The position numbers were made by a program, and so were the translations under genes. From Polaribacter sp. (GTDB taxonomy: Bacteria; Bacteroidota; Bacteroidia; Flavobacteriales; Flavobacteriaceae): a stretch of DNA of 64,000 nucleotides. The notes below the pieces were generated by a model that was not told the origin of the DNA, did no database searches, and saw nothing but the letters and a program-made list of their open reading frames with translations. The stretch is from NCBI GenBank assembly GCA_029245785.1, contig JAQWOR010000077.1, positions 62,001-126,000 of the forward strand, read 5' to 3'. Below are positions 53,001-61,915 of the stretch, piece by piece (position 1 is the first letter of the stretch; every line of letters begins with the position of its first letter).

Positions 53001-53355
53001 TTTCTTTCAACTGCAGTACATTTAATAATTTGTCTTTTACCTCTGGAAAATGCTTTCCAATCAATTTAGATGATTCTGCTAAAGAAATTCCTTTTTTAAA
53101 GCCTATTAGTTTAAAAATTGGTGTGAATATCAACTTAAAAAGCAATCCGAGTTCTACACTGATAAAAACCCAAAACAATAGCGTTCTTGCTGTTGGTTGT
53201 AGCCATAAAAAATACTCAACAAACAAGGTGAAAAAGAAATACAACACCCCAAAAGAAAAAAACAGAATCCCTCCTTTTATCAACTCATTTGTATACAGCT
53301 TCTTTGCAAACTGTTGTAATTTCTCTTCTATGTTTTGATATCCATCCATTTTCAA
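50086..53355 (-). CDS. DUF4175 family coiled-coil membrane protein
   Basis: A 1089-residue protein typical of Bacteroidota. Two to three membrane helices lie near residues 25-80 and 150-172. An extracytoplasmic region follows (about 190-500), then a very long coiled coil rich in Lys, Gln, Glu and Leu, and a low-complexity Gly/Lys stretch (KSGKGKKGG, KKGNKKGGEKGKKAKGNG). No catalytic motif is evident. Its neighbour ybeY and origin proximity give no functional clue. A role in envelope structure is plausible but not supported directly. Confidence 0.82.
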   Translation of the reverse strand: MKMDGYQNIEEKLQQFAKKLYTNELIKGGILFFSFGVLYFFFTLFVEYFLWLQPTARTLLFWVFISVELGLLFKLIFTPIFKLIGFKKGISLAESSKLIGKHFPEVKDKLLNVLQLKESGIQSDLLLASIAQKSKELRFVPFTKAINFKKNTRFLKYAMLPICIWLLVFITGNLDVFGSSLDRVVNYRTAYVPPAPFYFELQNSSLEVVQGKPITIQIQTKGSVAPSDAKIFYNTQSYYLQKNDSGFFTHTFQSIVEPISFYVEANGIVSKTYAINVIKTPTIQNISIDVKYPRYVGKKNEHIQNTGNILIPEGTQVIWQVHANQTNSVSFMYKNQKTNFKPISRDVFRFKKRILNTLNYQISTSNAALKDFEKLSFKIAVIKDEYPVIEVLSDSDSIFKKTVQFAGKISDDYGLKKLEVVYYNEAYPAIKQTKELPLKTKENQLFYFQFPGDLKVKEGVNYALFFQVFDTDAIHGSKKSKSKVFTHRRKTEEEVEQEVLEQQKHQISAIEKSLKNQQQQQSLEEIKKNLQSKRQVSWSDKKQLQNVIKQQEDYQKMMQRQTAKLQQNLEEQPKDLKTIQQKKKALKKRIKELQKLEKEQRLLEELKKLSEKLNKEDLLQKVKELAAKNKQQNRSLERVLELTKRFYVTQKTMQIATKLEALSKKQNAIQQQPTTDLTKQEEVKKEFKTIEKELNHVKNDNSALREPMSIPNLQLAQKETLKHLDRAAISTRQQQAKLSQQKAAQKMQEMSQKLQQAMLQTEGEMQEENKKSLRILLDNLLHFSFKQEDLMTAFSKIDISHPSFGKELKNQHALKTYFEHIDDSLYVLSMRLPEIAVKSQNDLASAHYNMDQSLENFTENRFRIARSNQQSVLTSVNNLAHFLSLVLEKMQQSKQSKSGKGKKGGKSFSLPDIIKKQGDLLKQLQEGLKKGNKKGGEKGKKAKGNGEELDGEQYQIYQEQAQLRQALQAAAQKGENGNGAAANILKSMEELENELLEKGFHLETLQRMKQLQYNLLKLEKAAFEQEEGIQRKSTENQQKQLNKNATIFIQKMFYNQTEILNRQSLPLQKNYKKKVRAYFSKATQKKEND

Positions 53356-53457
53356 TGAATAAAAATACTGCTTTTTGAAACATTGCTATAAAATAATCTG
53401 TTAAATCCCTTCGAAAACCTATTTTCTAGATTGCTTTTTTATCTTCATAAACTAGAG

Positions 53458-53465
53458 TATCTTTG
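53458..53465 (+). promoter_or_regulatory. -7 promoter element for gltX
   Basis: TATCTTTG is a perfect TAnnTTTG. It ends 21 bases before ATG 53487 and overlaps a TTG that could otherwise be read as an upstream start, which argues for the later start. Confidence 0.55.
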
Positions 53466-53486
53466 CGCTTTAACTTTATGAAAATT

Positions 53487-55010
53487 ATGGAAAACGTACG
53501 TGTTCGATTTGCACCTAGCCCAACAGGAGCTTTACATATTGGTGGTGTAAGAACTGCTTTATTTAATTATTTGTTTGCGAAAAAAAACCAAGGAACCTTT
53601 ATTCTACGAATAGAAGACACAGACCAAACACGGTACGTTGCCAATGCAGAACAGTATATTGTTGACGCATTAGAGTGGTGTAATATTCCGTTTGACGAAG
53701 GCCCTGGAAAGAATGAAAAATTTGGTCCATACAGACAATCAGAACGAAAAGAAATATACAAACAATATGTTGATTTATTGGTTGACAAAGGCTGGGCATA
53801 TCATGCATTTGACACTTCAGAAGAGTTAGATTTTCATAGAAAAGACCACGAAGAAAAAGGAAAAACATTTATCTATAATTGGCACAATCGTCTCAAACTA
53901 AAAAATGGGCTTTCACTTACTTCAGAAGAAATTTCGGACAAGATAAAAGCAGGAGAAAAATATGTCATTCGTTTTAAAACCCCACAAGATGAAACTCTGG
54001 TTCTACACGATGAAATTCGAGGAACCATTACAATAGACACCAACACTTTAGATGACAAAGTCTTATTTAAATCTGATGGAATGCCAACCTATCATTTGGC
54101 AAATATTGTAGACGACCATTTGATGAAAATTTCTCATGTAATTCGTGGTGAAGAATGGTTGCCGTCAATGCCATTACACGTGCTATTATACAAAGCTTTT
54201 GATTGGGAAACACCGAAATTTGCACACTTACCGCTAATTTTAAAACCTGTTGGAAAAGGAAAATTAAGCAAGCGTGATGGTGATAAATTAGGATTTCCTG
54301 TATTTCCTTTAGCTTATACAAACACAGAAACCAAGGTGGTTTCTCGCGGATACAAAGAAGGTGGTTATTTTTCTGACGCCTTTATAAACATGTTGGCTTT
54401 GTTGGGATGGAATCCTGGAACAGAACAAGAAATTTTCTCTTTAGAACAATTAACTCAGGTTTTTGATTTGAGTAGGGTAAGCAAATCTGGCGCAAAGTTC
54501 AGCCCAGATAAAACCAATTGGTTCAATCAACACTATTTGCAAGCAAGATCTAATGAAGTGTTGACTGATCTATATCTGCCAATACTACAAGAAAAACTTT
54601 CTACCTCCTCAATCATTGTTGAGAAGCCTTATGTACAAAAAGTAGTTTCTTTAGTTAAAGAACGTGCTGTTTTTGTTACTGATTTTTGGGATTTAAGTAG
54701 CTTTTTCTTTGTAGCACCAACAACCTATGATGCAAAAGCGTCTAAAAAAAATTGGAAAGAAGGAACTCCTGAATTAATGACAGAATTAATTGCTATCATC
54801 TCTACTATTGACTCTTTTTCATCAGAAGTTACAGAAAACACAATTAAAGAATGGATCACATCCAAAGAAATTGGGTTCGGAAAAGTAATGCAACCGCTTC
54901 GTTTAAGCTTAGTTGGCGCTTTAAAAGGACCTCATTTGTTTGATATTATTGCGGAAATTGGAAAACAAGAAACAATCCAAAGAATTAAAAATGCAATCAC
55001 CATTTTGTAA
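53487..55010 (+). CDS. gltX: Glutamyl-tRNA synthetase
   Basis: A class I synthetase charging tRNA-Glu. I use the ATG at 53487, giving MENVRVRFAPSPTGALHIGG at the N-terminus with the HIGH box as HIGG. RTALFNYLFAKKNQGTFILRIEDTDQTRY follows. The KMSKS loop appears as GKLSKRDGDKLGFPVF, and the C-terminal half is the helical anticodon-binding domain. About 507 residues is standard. Frames further upstream run into the promoter element and are not used. Confidence 0.97.
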   Translation: MENVRVRFAPSPTGALHIGGVRTALFNYLFAKKNQGTFILRIEDTDQTRYVANAEQYIVDALEWCNIPFDEGPGKNEKFGPYRQSERKEIYKQYVDLLVDKGWAYHAFDTSEELDFHRKDHEEKGKTFIYNWHNRLKLKNGLSLTSEEISDKIKAGEKYVIRFKTPQDETLVLHDEIRGTITIDTNTLDDKVLFKSDGMPTYHLANIVDDHLMKISHVIRGEEWLPSMPLHVLLYKAFDWETPKFAHLPLILKPVGKGKLSKRDGDKLGFPVFPLAYTNTETKVVSRGYKEGGYFSDAFINMLALLGWNPGTEQEIFSLEQLTQVFDLSRVSKSGAKFSPDKTNWFNQHYLQARSNEVLTDLYLPILQEKLSTSSIIVEKPYVQKVVSLVKERAVFVTDFWDLSSFFFVAPTTYDAKASKKNWKEGTPELMTELIAIISTIDSFSSEVTENTIKEWITSKEIGFGKVMQPLRLSLVGALKGPHLFDIIAEIGKQETIQRIKNAITIL

Positions 55011-55066
55011 CTTTTATTTTTTTTTGCGTCTTATTAATAGTTACCTCACTTTTTAAGCCTAAAAAA

Positions 55067-55381
55067 ATGATTCTTTCTACCACAGAGACTGTTCCAAACA
55101 AAGAAATTACTAAAGTTGTTGGCATTGCTAAAGGAAGTGCTGTTAGGGCACGAAACATTGGTAGAGACCTCTTTGCTGGATTAAAGAGTATTGTTGGTGG
55201 AGAAATTGAAGAATACACAAATTTGCTTTCTCAGTCTCGTGATCAAGCGATCGAAAGAATGACTAAAGATGCTGAAAAAATGGGCGCTGACGCTGTTGTT
55301 AATGTTCGGCTAACAACCTCTATGGTAATGCAAACCACCTCAGAAGTTCTTGCTTATGGAACTGCTGTAACCCTTTCTTAA
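55067..55381 (+). CDS. YbjQ/UPF0145 family protein
   Basis: A 104-residue soluble protein that forms ring-like oligomers in known structures; function is unknown. The sequence MILSTTETVPNKEITKVVGI, GSAVRARNIGRDLFAGLKSIVGGEIEEYTNLLSQSRDQAIERM and GADAVVNVRLTTSMVM matches the family over its entire length. The name heavy-metal-binding is historical, and metal binding is not visible here. It follows gltX by 56 bases and is ended by a terminator. Confidence 0.92.
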   Translation: MILSTTETVPNKEITKVVGIAKGSAVRARNIGRDLFAGLKSIVGGEIEEYTNLLSQSRDQAIERMTKDAEKMGADAVVNVRLTTSMVMQTTSEVLAYGTAVTLS

Positions 55382-55422
55382 AATAACCTTTTTTATAAAT
55401 TTTGTTAGGTTATTATTTTTTT
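55382..55422 (+). terminator. Intrinsic terminator after the UPF0145 gene
   Basis: AATAACCT pairs with AGGTTATT and is followed by ATTTTTTTA. A second hairpin, CTCTT with AAGAG, lies just downstream. Confidence 0.65.
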
Positions 55423-55497
55423 ACGACTCTTATTTAAGAGGAGTTGTTAATTTAGTATCTTTAATCATTAATTATTCATCTCTAAAAAAATTAAACT

Positions 55498-56409
55498 ATG
55501 GAGTCCTTCTTAAGTAATTTGATTTACATTTTACCAATCTTATTTATTATTGTTCTTACTGTTTTTACGGTAAAGCAACAAACGGCTGTTATTATTGAAA
55601 CCTTTGGAAAGTATAGCAGTATTCGCCACTCAGGTATTCAATTAAAAATACCCGGTATTCAGAGAATTGCCGGAAGAGTAAGTTTAAAAATTCAACAATT
55701 AGATGTTATTGTAGAGACAAAAACACTAGATGATGTGTTTACAAAAATAAAGGTATCGGTACAGTTTGTTATCATTAAAAGTAAAGTTTATGATGCTTTT
55801 TATAAATTAGAATACCCTCATGACCAAATTACAAGTTATGTTTTTGATGTTGTACGAGCAGAGGTTCCAAAAATGAAACTCGATGATGTTTTTGTGAAGA
55901 AGGATGATATTGCAATTGCTATAAAATCAGAACTACAAGAAGCAATGATTAATTATGGTTTTGATATCATAAAAACCTTAGTTACCGATATTGATCCTGA
56001 CGCCCAAGTAAAAGAGGCTATGAATAGAATTAATGCTGCTGATAGAGAAAAAACGGCCGCACAATACGAAGGAGACGCACAGCGTATTTTAATTGTAGAG
56101 CGCGCAAAAGCAGAGGCAGAAAGCAAGCGCCTACAAGGAAAAGGTATTGCAGATCAACGTAGAGAGATTGCTCGTGGCCTAGAAGAATCTGTAGATGTTT
56201 TAAACAAAGCGGGGATTAACTCACAAGAAGCCTCTGCCTTGATTGTAATTACACAACACTATGACACCTTACAGTCTATTGGTTCAGATACGAAGAGTAA
56301 TTTAATCTTATTACCAAACAACCCAAATGCCGCAAGCTCTATGTTAAATGACATGGTTACTAGCTTGGTTGCAGCAAACAAAATAAACGAACCCCCACAA
56401 AAACCCTAA
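55498..56409 (+). CDS. SPFH/Band 7 family membrane-associated protein
   Basis: A 303-residue stomatin/prohibitin-like protein with one N-terminal membrane helix (about 7-26). The SPFH domain (TVKQQTAVIIETFGKYSS to about residue 175) is followed by a coiled coil (AADREKTAAQYEGDAQRILI, KAEAESKRLQGKGIADQRREIARGLEESV) and a short C-terminal tail. The sequence is nearest to the HIR-type group. Such proteins build membrane scaffolds and often regulate membrane proteases; no protease gene lies adjacent. TATCTTTA before the gene is a weak -7 element. Confidence 0.9.
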   Translation: MESFLSNLIYILPILFIIVLTVFTVKQQTAVIIETFGKYSSIRHSGIQLKIPGIQRIAGRVSLKIQQLDVIVETKTLDDVFTKIKVSVQFVIIKSKVYDAFYKLEYPHDQITSYVFDVVRAEVPKMKLDDVFVKKDDIAIAIKSELQEAMINYGFDIIKTLVTDIDPDAQVKEAMNRINAADREKTAAQYEGDAQRILIVERAKAEAESKRLQGKGIADQRREIARGLEESVDVLNKAGINSQEASALIVITQHYDTLQSIGSDTKSNLILLPNNPNAASSMLNDMVTSLVAANKINEPPQKP

Positions 56410-56439
56410 AAGTCAAACCCTTAAAAACCCCTAAAATTT

Positions 56440-57315
56440 ATGAATTTTTTCTTTTCTTGGCTTAAAAGACCTTATTTTTTTAATCACTCAATAAAATATA
56501 GGCTGATCGTTCCTTTTGCCTCTGGGCTCTTTGTTTTTCTTTTTTTGTGTGTGTTTAAACCCTTCCGCCTAGTTGAATTACATGGAAACAATTTTGTCTT
56601 CTATTCATTCGGTGTTGGTGTGATTGTTGTTGGTGTTTTTTTTATAACGCTATTTATTTTTCCTATTCTTTTTAAAGGGTATTTTAACCCTGATCGTTGG
56701 ACGGTTGGGAAAAGCATAATGATCGTAGCAATCTCTTTAGCTCTTAATGGGTTTTTTGCTCGGCTGTATAGTTTGTCTAGCAAAACTGAAGGTGTTCCAA
56801 CAGAAAGTTTAAGTGTTTTTCTTTTATACTCTATAGCTATAGGCACCTTGCCCGCAATATTGCTTTGTGTTGTTGATGAGAGGGTCACTAGAAAAAAGCG
56901 AGAAAAAATTGCTTTAAGAATTAACAAAGGATCGTCTGAAATAAAAGACCCTCCAAAACCTGGTACAACCATTTCATTAAAGTCAGAAAACAATAAAGAA
57001 GAGCTTATTGTTCTTATTAGTGACCTCGTGTATCTCACTTCTGAAGGAAATTACGTTTCTGTATTTCTTAAAAAAGAAGGGGGGTTAAAAGAGGCTGTTT
57101 TAAGAACCACATTAACAAAAACAACGATTGACTTAAACGCATATAAAAATATGGTTCGTTGTCATAAATCTTATGTTGTTAACACTAATTACATAAAAAA
57201 AATACACGGTAACGCAAGAGGGTATGTGTTAAAATCTCCAATAATTCCTTTTGAAATCCCTGTGTCTAGGGGTTTTCCTAAAGGTTCATTAAAAATTTTA
57301 GTGAACAATTCTTAA
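56440..57315 (+). CDS. Membrane-bound LytTR regulator, copy 1
   Basis: A 291-residue protein with four hydrophobic segments in the first half (about 23-41, 50-75, 88-105 and 120-145), then a C-terminal LytTR DNA-binding domain. The DNA-binding part includes ELIVLISDLVYLTSEGNYVSVFL and MVRCHKSYVVNTNYIKKIHGNARGYVL. There is no receiver domain or kinase, so the membrane part is probably the sensor. It lies 30 bases after the SPFH gene. The next gene is a close tandem copy of it. Confidence 0.88.
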   Translation: MNFFFSWLKRPYFFNHSIKYRLIVPFASGLFVFLFLCVFKPFRLVELHGNNFVFYSFGVGVIVVGVFFITLFIFPILFKGYFNPDRWTVGKSIMIVAISLALNGFFARLYSLSSKTEGVPTESLSVFLLYSIAIGTLPAILLCVVDERVTRKKREKIALRINKGSSEIKDPPKPGTTISLKSENNKEELIVLISDLVYLTSEGNYVSVFLKKEGGLKEAVLRTTLTKTTIDLNAYKNMVRCHKSYVVNTNYIKKIHGNARGYVLKSPIIPFEIPVSRGFPKGSLKILVNNS

Positions 57316-57521
57316 GGCCCATTCGTCCCAAATAAAAAAAATGTTATTTTTGTATCTTTACAAAAATTATGTACCTTCAATAATTCAAACGGTACGTCTT
57401 TTTTGGTAATTTAAGAGCTATTTCGCTAATTTTGTTTGTTGTATTATAACAACTTTTCAAGCGATTTTTGTGCTGAAAGACTTCAGAAGAGCTAATGATA
57501 TAAAAAAATTAAAAAACAACC

Positions 57522-58397
57522 ATGAATTTTGTACTTTCTTGGCTTAAAAGACCTTATTTTTTTAACCATTCAATAAAATATAGGCTACTTATGCCTGTTG
57601 GTTTTGGGCTTTTTGTCTATCTTTTTTTATATATTTTTAAGCCTTTTAATTTAGCGGAGCTACATGTAAACGACGAATTGTACTACATCTTTATTATTAG
57701 CGCGATTTCTTTTGCTGTTATTTTCACAATTCTATTTCTTTTGCCTATTTTTTTTAAAAATTTCTTTAATGCTAGGCGATGGACTATTGGAAAAAGTGTT
57801 TTGATAACCTCTGGAGGTTTTGTTCTTATTGGTTTTTTAACCTGGTGGTATAGCTTAGCCAGCAAGCCTAAAGAATTACCAACAGAAAGCTTGTTTCTTT
57901 TTATTTTATACATACTCGCTGTAGGTGGTTTTCCTGTATTGTTATTTTATATCGTTGATGAAAGTCTTTCTAGAGAAAAGCGAGAAAAAATTGCATTAAA
58001 AATTAATACAGAAAGCCCTCAAGCAAAAGACCCTTTAAAGGCTGGTACAACCATTTTATTAAAGTCAGAAAACAACAAAGAAGAGCTTATTGTACCTATA
58101 AACGACCTCGTGTACCTTTCTTCTGAAAGAAATTATGTTTCTGTGTTTGTTAAAAAAGAAGGAGTGCTTAAAGAACGTATTTTAAGAACCACATTAACAA
58201 AAGTAACGGACGACTTAAGTGTATACGAAAACATGATTCGTTGTCATAAATCTTATATTATTAACACTAATTACGTTAAAAAGATACAAGGAAATGCAAG
58301 GAGCTATGTATTAAAGTCTTCAATAATTCCTTTTAAAATTCCTGTATCTAGAAGCTTTCCTAAAGACTCTTTAAGTAAATTAGTGGGTAATTCTTAA
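57522..58397 (+). CDS. Membrane-bound LytTR regulator, copy 2
   Basis: Like copy 1 it has 291 residues, four membrane helices and a C-terminal LytTR domain; the first lines (LSWLKRPYFFNHSIKYRL) and the DNA-binding half are nearly identical, while the membrane segments diverge. The post-stop sequences of the two genes also match (GTTCGTCCCAA-like), so the duplication included flanking DNA. A 206-base gap between them contains two -7-like motifs (57345-57352 and 57353-57360) and a GTACC/GGTAC inverted repeat. Different membrane sensors with one DNA specificity is an inference. Confidence 0.88.
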   Translation: MNFVLSWLKRPYFFNHSIKYRLLMPVGFGLFVYLFLYIFKPFNLAELHVNDELYYIFIISAISFAVIFTILFLLPIFFKNFFNARRWTIGKSVLITSGGFVLIGFLTWWYSLASKPKELPTESLFLFILYILAVGGFPVLLFYIVDESLSREKREKIALKINTESPQAKDPLKAGTTILLKSENNKEELIVPINDLVYLSSERNYVSVFVKKEGVLKERILRTTLTKVTDDLSVYENMIRCHKSYIINTNYVKKIQGNARSYVLKSSIIPFKIPVSRSFPKDSLSKLVGNS

Positions 58398-58530
58398 GGA
58401 CCGTTCGTCCCAAACCCTCCCTCTTGTACCAAAAATTAGTATTATAGCAAGATTGGTTATACATTTGTCTTGTAACATATCTAAGTTATATCATTGGGGG
58501 ATAATATAAGTGTAATGAAATGTTATAAAA

Positions 58531-58560
58531 AAAAAGCTCTAGACTTGTCTAGAGCTTTTT
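58531..58560. terminator. Bidirectional terminator between LytTR copy 2 and tatA
   Basis: The 14-base arm AAAAAGCTCTAGAC is followed by two loop bases and its perfect complement. It serves the convergent LytTR and tatA genes. Confidence 0.85.
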
Positions 58561-58574
58561 CGTTTTTATAAGAA

Positions 58575-58772
58575 TTACTTCTTTTTTTCTATTTTTTCAG
58601 AGTCTTCTTCTTTTTCCTCTTTAGAGGCTTTTTTGAATTCTTTTATTCCTCCTCCTAAACCTTTCATTAATTCAGGAATTTTCTTTCCTCCAAATAAAAG
58701 TAAGATTGCAACTGCAATAAGCGCAATTGATGCTCCTCCTGGAATCGCTAAAATTATATTTTGTATGTTCAT
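58575..58772 (-). CDS. tatA: Twin-arginine translocase subunit TatA/TatE
   Basis: A 65-residue protein with a single membrane helix (about 14-28: [15 protein letters not shown]), then the conserved [23 protein letters not shown] amphipathic helix and a charged tail ending in Lys/Glu repeats. It forms the export pore of the Tat system for folded proteins. The sulfite dehydrogenase in this window has a twin-arginine-type signal and would be a natural substrate. tatC is not in the window. Confidence 0.93.
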   Translation of the reverse strand: MNIQNIILAIPGGASIALIAVAILLLFGGKKIPELMKGLGGGIKEFKKASKEEKEEDSEKIEKKK

Positions 58773-58834
58773 TATTTCTAATTTTAAAGCAAAGATACAA
58801 AAACGTTTTTACACTTTAACTTCGTTTAAATAAG

Positions 58835-59512
58835 TTAGTTCTTTTGTTCAATAATTCCGCCAAGCACTTTTTTAGTTTTTAAAACCTCTGGGGTTCCTTT
58901 GTAAAAAACAGAACCACCAAAACTTACCTTTGCGTCTAGTGTTTCTCCAACAAAAATTTCTGCCTTTCCTCCTAATGAAGCCTTAACAATAGATGTGTTT
59001 TCCGCTTTTATGTTAAAGCCAAAATAAACACCCGAACTACCAACTTCTACCGTTTGGTTTTTGGAGGTTCCTGTTAATTTAATAACCCCGCCTGAAACTG
59101 ACTTAACTGTTAAATGTTTTACAGCTACCACTAAATTAATAAATGCGCTTTCTTGGGTTTTAACCTCTAACGCTAATTGTTCAATCTTTTTAGAGGTAAT
59201 ACTTGATCCTTCATTTGCATCAATAATAGCAATTGGGTTTTTATAATACAATTTAATTTTAACTGTGTTTTTTGCGAGGAGTTCTGGAAATTTTAAGGCT
59301 ATTTTTAACGTGTTTTTGCTGTTTTTTACAAATACTTTTTCTGCTTTTTTTCCTGTAATAACTAGTTTTTGAACATCTGACTTTATCAATTCAATATCAA
59401 TCCCATTATACACTTTTAAGATTGTAAAGTCTCCTAGGTTTTTTGTAATTATGGTTTGTCCAGCAATGGAAATTGTAGAAAACAACACCAATGTAATAAC
59501 TATTTTTTTCAT
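58835..59512 (-). CDS. Exported DUF2807 (GIN domain) protein
   Basis: A 225-residue secreted protein with a signal peptide ending near AGQ (MKKIVITLVLFSTISIAGQ). It contains DUF2807-type beta-helix repeats such as NGIDIELIKSDVQKLVITG, SVSGGVIKLTGTSKNQTVEV and AKVSFGGSVFYKGTPEVL. Members are common in Bacteroidota and are sometimes called adhesin-like, but no function is known. No catalytic residues are evident. It stands between tatA and rnr on the same strand. Confidence 0.8.
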   Translation of the reverse strand: MKKIVITLVLFSTISIAGQTIITKNLGDFTILKVYNGIDIELIKSDVQKLVITGKKAEKVFVKNSKNTLKIALKFPELLAKNTVKIKLYYKNPIAIIDANEGSSITSKKIEQLALEVKTQESAFINLVVAVKHLTVKSVSGGVIKLTGTSKNQTVEVGSSGVYFGFNIKAENTSIVKASLGGKAEIFVGETLDAKVSFGGSVFYKGTPEVLKTKKVLGGIIEQKN

Positions 59513-59566
59513 GTTACTAAATTATACTACTATAAAGATTAAATTTTATTTTTATTGTAACAATAC

Positions 59567-61789
59567 CTATGAATCTTCTATTAAATAAAAATCTAAATGC
59601 TTTCTTTCTAAATCTGTCTTCTTTACTTTTACAACAACTTCGTCACCTAGTTGAATCATGTTTTTTGTAGACTGTCCAACAATTGCGTACTGTCCTTCAT
59701 CAAAAATATAATAATCGCTTTTTATATCTCTAATTCTTACCATTCCCTCACATTTATTTTCTTTAATTTCTACATAAATTCCCCATTCGGTAACTCCAGA
59801 AATAACTCCTTCAAACTCTTTTTCTTGATGATCTTGCATATACTTTACCTGCATGTATTTAATAGAATCTCTTTCTGCTTTTGCAGCAAGCTCTTCCATT
59901 TGTGAAGAATGTTTACATTTTTCTTCATATTTGTCTGCTTTAGGAGATGTTCCACCATCTAAATAGTGTTGAAGTAACCGATGCGTCATTACATCTGGAT
60001 ACCGCCTAATAGGCGATGTAAAATGGCTGTAATAATCAAATGCCAATCCGTAGTGGCCAATGTTTTGAGTTGTATATTCTGCCTTGCTCATTGTTCTAAT
60101 TGCAAGGGTTTCTACCATATTTGCTTCTCCTTTACCATGTACTTCTTTTAATAGTTTATTCAACGATTGAGAAATTGTTTGTTTTGTTTCGGTATTAATT
60201 TTATAACCAAACTTACTAATGATGTTTTGTAGTGATGCTAGTTTATCAATATTTGGTTCGTCATGTACACGATAAATAAACGTTTTTTTACTAGGTTTTC
60301 CTTTTTCTCTGCCAATATATTCTGCTACTTTTTTATTGGCAAGCAACATAAATTCTTCAATAAGTTTATTCGCATCTTTAGATTCTTTAAAGAAAACTCC
60401 TGTCGGGTTTGATTTTTCATCTAAATGAAACTTCACTTCTACCCGATCAAAAGTAATTGCGCCTTGTTGTAAGCGTTTTTTACGAAGTTTCTTAGCTAAT
60501 TCATCTAATTTTAAAGTAGCTTCTACAATTTCAGGAGAAACTTCATACTCTTTATCGGTAATCGAAACCTCTTTTGGTATTTTATACCCACTTTTATTTG
60601 GGTTCGTATTTGAGCAGTTTGCTATTATTTCTTGTGCCTCTTCATAAGCAAAACGCTGATCTGAATATGTAACTGTTCTCCCAAACCATTGGTTAATAAT
60701 CTGTGCTTTTTCATTGATTTCAAAAACAGCAGAAAAGGTTAATTTTTCTTCATTTGGACGCAAAGAACAAACTCCATTTGATAACATTTCTGGCAACATT
60801 GGCACTACCCTATCAACCAAATAAACAGAGGTTGCTCTTTCATAAGCTTCATCATCTAAAATTGTTTTAGGTTGTAAATAATGAGAAACATCTGCAATAT
60901 GTATTCCAATTTCATAATTCCCATTTTCTAATTTTGTAAACGACAAGGCATCATCAAAATCTTTGGCATCTTTTGGGTCTATTGTAAATGTTAAATCACC
61001 ACGCATGTCTCTACGTTTTGCTATTTCTTGCGGTGTAATTTCTATCGATAAATGTTCTGCTTCGTTTTCAACTTCTTTTGGAAACTCATATGGCAAACCG
61101 TATTCTAATAAAATAGAATGAATTTCTGTGTCATGCTCTCCTGGTTTTCCTAAAACTTTTGTTATTTTTCCAAAAGGATTTTTAGATCTTTCTGGCCAAT
61201 CTATAAGAGTAGTAACAACTTTATCGCCATCTTCTGCTCCGTTTATTTTGTTTTGAGAAATAAAAAGATCTGTATACATTTTTTGATCATCCGGAATAAC
61301 AAATCCAAAATTTTTATTTATTTGTAAAACACCTACAAACTCTGTTTTTGCTCTTTCTAAAACCTCAACAACATCGGCTTCTAATTTTTTTCCTCCTCGT
61401 TTCCGATAAGTATATACTTTAACAGTATCTTTATGTAACCCTTTATTTAAATTAATGGATGGAATAAAAATATCCTCTTCAAAATCATCTGAAATAAAAT
61501 AAGCATTTCCATTTGAAGTAACATCTAAGGTACCAATACTGTATTTTCTATCTTGATTTATGGTATATTTTCCTCGGTCTGTTTCTTTAATTTTTTTAAG
61601 CGTAGTTAGCTCTGCTAATTTTTTTAGAAGTTGTGTTTTACCATCGGTATCTGAAACCCCTATTTTAGCGGAAATTTGTTTATAATTATATGATTTGTTT
61701 GTATCTTTATTTAAGATTTTAAATATATTTTTGGTTAAATCTTTAAGTATTTTTCCTTTCTTTTTGTAAAATTTCTTTTTTTTCGACAT
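59567..61789 (-). CDS. rnr: Ribonuclease R
   Basis: A 740-residue processive 3'-5' exoribonuclease. Domain order: an N-terminal helix-turn-helix-like, lysine-rich region; cold-shock domains (about 75-230); the RNB catalytic domain (TIDPKDAKDFDDALSF with the metal-binding aspartates, near 265-280, through SHFTSPIRRYPDVMTHRLLQHYLD near 590-613); and a C-terminal S1 domain (FEGVISGVTEWGIYVEI). It degrades structured RNA and takes part in rRNA and tmRNA-linked quality control. It diverges from the lipid kinase gene. Confidence 0.97.
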   Translation of the reverse strand: MSKKKKFYKKKGKILKDLTKNIFKILNKDTNKSYNYKQISAKIGVSDTDGKTQLLKKLAELTTLKKIKETDRGKYTINQDRKYSIGTLDVTSNGNAYFISDDFEEDIFIPSINLNKGLHKDTVKVYTYRKRGGKKLEADVVEVLERAKTEFVGVLQINKNFGFVIPDDQKMYTDLFISQNKINGAEDGDKVVTTLIDWPERSKNPFGKITKVLGKPGEHDTEIHSILLEYGLPYEFPKEVENEAEHLSIEITPQEIAKRRDMRGDLTFTIDPKDAKDFDDALSFTKLENGNYEIGIHIADVSHYLQPKTILDDEAYERATSVYLVDRVVPMLPEMLSNGVCSLRPNEEKLTFSAVFEINEKAQIINQWFGRTVTYSDQRFAYEEAQEIIANCSNTNPNKSGYKIPKEVSITDKEYEVSPEIVEATLKLDELAKKLRKKRLQQGAITFDRVEVKFHLDEKSNPTGVFFKESKDANKLIEEFMLLANKKVAEYIGREKGKPSKKTFIYRVHDEPNIDKLASLQNIISKFGYKINTETKQTISQSLNKLLKEVHGKGEANMVETLAIRTMSKAEYTTQNIGHYGLAFDYYSHFTSPIRRYPDVMTHRLLQHYLDGGTSPKADKYEEKCKHSSQMEELAAKAERDSIKYMQVKYMQDHQEKEFEGVISGVTEWGIYVEIKENKCEGMVRIRDIKSDYYIFDEGQYAIVGQSTKNMIQLGDEVVVKVKKTDLERKHLDFYLIEDS

Positions 61790-61915
61790 TTGTCTTTATG
61801 TATTATAATAACTAGCAAATTACAAATAATTATAATCATTGTATATTAAATTATCGTTATAAAATAAGTTTTGTACTTTACCTTTTTGTTTATTAATTAA
61901 TAATTTGTTTCTTTT

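Noticed and set aside
53463-53486. An upstream TTG start for gltX
   Set aside because: The TTG is part of the promoter element TATCTTTG, and GltX proteins conventionally start just before the RFAPSPTG motif.
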